A stretch of 7,042 bases of DNA from Treponema sp. (GTDB lineage: Bacteria; Spirochaetota; Spirochaetia; Treponematales; Breznakiellaceae). Every line of letters starts with the position of its first letter. Positions within the stretch are counted from its first letter, which is position 1. Positions 6,023-7,042 of this stretch are shown piece after piece. Below the pieces are notes generated by a model that saw only the letters and a list, made by a program, of their open reading frames with translations, had not been told where the DNA came from and ran no database searches. The stretch covers positions 1 to 7,042 of the forward strand of contig JAISOQ010000005.1 in NCBI GenBank assembly GCA_031275515.1, read 5' to 3'. A program made the position numbers and the translations under genes.

Positions 6023-6241
6023 TTACCGGACGACCAGCAGGATGGCAACCACAAAGCCGTAGATAGCCGTCGCTTCCGCCAGGGCAATCCCTAAGAAAAA
6101 GACGGTCTGAATTTTGCCCGACGCCTCCGGCTGCCGCGAAATAGCCTCGGCGGTTTTACCCGTGGCGATGCCTATGCCTATGCCGGCGCCCAGTCCGGTA
6201 AGAACCGCAATTCCCGCTCCGATGAGGTAAATCAATTCCAT
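6023..6241 (-). CDS. atpE: F1Fo ATP synthase subunit c (rotor ring proteolipid)
   Basis: This is the 72-residue hairpin protein that assembles into the rotating c-ring. Two hydrophobic helices (about residues 3-28 and 45-71) are joined by the conserved polar loop R36-Q37-P38. The first helix carries the glycine packing repeat G16-x-G18-x-G20-x-G22-x-G24. The ion-carrying carboxylate is E56 in L-A-E-A-T-A-I-Y. Compared with the Na+-binding Ilyobacter tartaricus ring (Q32, V63, E65, S66, T67, Y70), this protein keeps E56, T58 and Y61 but has I23 for Q32 and A57 for S66, so H+ coupling is more likely. There is no N-terminal signal peptide. The start has a clear AAGGAG eight bases upstream, one of the best sites in the operon, fitting the high copy number needed. 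Its stop lies 8 bp before atpF. Confidence 0.97.
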   Translation of the reverse strand: MELIYLIGAGIAVLTGLGAGIGIGIATGKTAEAISRQPEASGKIQTVFFLGIALAEATAIYGFVVAILLVVR

Positions 6242-6265
6242 GATACGTTCTCCTTACGTTTTTAT

Positions 6266-6278
6266 GGGCCCAGGGCCC
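6266..6278 (-). promoter_or_regulatory. GC-rich hairpin between atpB and atpE
   Basis: The 38-bp gap between atpB and atpE holds GGGCCCTGGGCCC (minus strand), which can fold as GGGCC/GGCCC around a three-base loop, directly after the atpB stop codon. On the transcribed strand it is followed by ATAAAAACG, not a T-run, so it does not look like a Rho-independent terminator of the operon. Its position just before the gene for the most abundant subunit suggests an RNA stability or processing element. That role is inferred. Confidence 0.4.
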
Positions 6279-6279
6279 T

Positions 6280-7017
6280 TTAGTTTTTCGCTTCTTCCAC
6301 TTCCACCGCTTCGGCGATAAAGAGGATGGTCAGGAAGGTAAATACCAGAGCCTGAATGAGGCCGTCCAAAAAGTCGAAGTACAGGGAAAGAACAGGCGGC
6401 GCAATGATGGGAGCTACGGATTCTATCAACAGCATGATGATGAATCCCCCCAGGATGTTCCCGAAAAGCCGGAGGCACAGGGACAAGGGCCTGATGACGT
6501 ATTCCAGCAGATTGAAGGGAAGCATCATGGGAACCGGCGACAGCAGGTGTTTCCCCCACCCCTTGAGGCCCCTAGCCCGGATGCCCCCGATAAGGACCAG
6601 CAGTATAGAGAGGAGCGCCAAGGCTGCGGTAAAGTTGATGTCCCTGGCCGGGGGCTTGATGGTAAAGGGCGGCTCCCTGCCGAAAACCATAATGGGAGAA
6701 AGCACGGGGATGATGTTTGCCAAAAGCAAAAAAAGAAACACCGTTCCAACATAGGGGCCGTAGACCCCGGCGCGGGAACCGAACTGCTGCCGGGAAAAAC
6801 GGTTGAGGAATTCCACCGCGCTTTCCAGGATACATTGGGCCCCCCGGGGAATCGGCTTGAGATTCCGGGTTAAAAGCAGGGACGCGGCGATGAGGATGGC
6901 CATTACGATCCAGGTAACGACTACCGTCTCTGTCACCGGTATCTCCCTGCCGAATAGCTTAAGGGAAAACACGGTAACGAATTTCAGGGATTCATTGAGA
7001 TGCTCTCCAAGTTCCAT
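6280..7017 (-). CDS. atpB: F1Fo ATP synthase subunit a (Fo stator, ion channel)
   Basis: Subunit a is the membrane stator of the Fo motor. It provides the two half-channels through which ions reach and leave the c-ring. The 245-residue protein has the usual length and about five to six hydrophobic segments (roughly residues 31-50, 90-110, 131-148, 184-206 and 215-237). The family hallmark L-R-L-F-G-N lies at 182-187, and R183 aligns with the essential E. coli Arg210. Q222 aligns with Gln252. At the E. coli Glu219 position there is F192, and at the His245 position D215, so the acidic partner sits on the last helix, as in many non-proteobacterial enzymes that have Glu there. The start is supported by AAGGGG seven bases upstream. 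It is the first ATP synthase gene in the operon, 38 bp before atpE. Identification is secure. Confidence 0.97.
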   Translation of the reverse strand: MELGEHLNESLKFVTVFSLKLFGREIPVTETVVVTWIVMAILIAASLLLTRNLKPIPRGAQCILESAVEFLNRFSRQQFGSRAGVYGPYVGTVFLFLLLANIIPVLSPIMVFGREPPFTIKPPARDINFTAALALLSILLVLIGGIRARGLKGWGKHLLSPVPMMLPFNLLEYVIRPLSLCLRLFGNILGGFIIMLLIESVAPIIAPPVLSLYFDFLDGLIQALVFTFLTILFIAEAVEVEEAKN

Positions 7018-7042
7018 TTAAAGGCCCCTTATGGCGCTGTCC
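7018..7042 (-). other. possible 3' end of an upstream gene abutting atpB
   Basis: On the minus strand the seven codons before a TAA at 7020-7018 would read D-S-A-I-R-G-L, and the TAA touches the atpB ATG directly (TAAATG). A gene ending here would be translationally coupled to atpB. In many bacteria atpI or a small AtpZ-like protein occupies this place, but seven codons cannot identify it. Of the other two frames, one stops within these 25 bases and one stays open. The stretch also carries the atpB ribosome binding site AAGGGG, seven bases before the ATG. It may equally be non-coding leader. Confidence 0.25.

Overview
The window is almost entirely one complete F-type (F1Fo) ATP synthase operon, read on the minus strand, followed by a non-coding tail of about 660 bases at the low-coordinate end. 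In transcription order the genes are atpB (a), atpE (c), atpF (b), atpH (delta), atpA (alpha), atpG (gamma), atpD (beta) and atpC (epsilon). This is the canonical bacterial B-E-F-H-A-G-D-C order. All eight reading frames are intact, start on ATG, have family-typical lengths and keep their key catalytic or ion-handling residues.

Layout. Positions 7018-7042 hold only the end of whatever precedes atpB; a TAA abuts the atpB ATG and could end an upstream gene. Positions 7017-4933 encode the membrane sector (a, c, b) and the delta stalk subunit. Positions 4936-660 encode the F1 subunits. The genes are tightly packed: atpF/atpH and atpH/atpA overlap by 1 and 4 bases, and atpD/atpC are 3 bases apart. 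The only larger gaps are atpB-atpE (38 bp, with a GC-rich hairpin) and atpG-atpD (53 bp, purine-rich and without a gene). Positions 1-659 contain no convincing gene. The part at 361-540 is strikingly AT-rich (56 G/C in 180 bases, 31%), against roughly 50-62% in two 60-base operon stretches I counted. It is flanked by two same-orientation 31-bp imperfect repeats that each fold into a 7-bp hairpin with a [T/C]ATAG loop. This resembles the subterminal hairpins of IS200/IS605-type elements or REP-like sequences and suggests a small non-autonomous or decayed mobile element.

How the parts work together. Subunits a and c form the ion path and rotor, b and delta form the peripheral stalk, alpha and beta form the catalytic hexamer, and gamma and epsilon form the central stalk. 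The c subunit has the ion-binding Glu56 but lacks two side-chain ligands of the Ilyobacter-type Na+ site, so proton coupling is the better guess. Epsilon carries an I-D-x-x-R-A motif and matching C-terminal arginines like those of the ATP-binding Bacillus PS3 epsilon, pointing to ATP-sensitive inhibition of hydrolysis.

Organism. This is a bacterium of moderate-to-high GC with strong Shine-Dalgarno sites. The proteins read to me as closest to those of anaerobic Firmicutes (Clostridia) or Spirochaetota, but this is an impression and the phylum cannot be fixed without a search. I see no new defence or metabolic system here; the hairpin-flanked AT-rich segment beyond atpC is the only non-routine structure.
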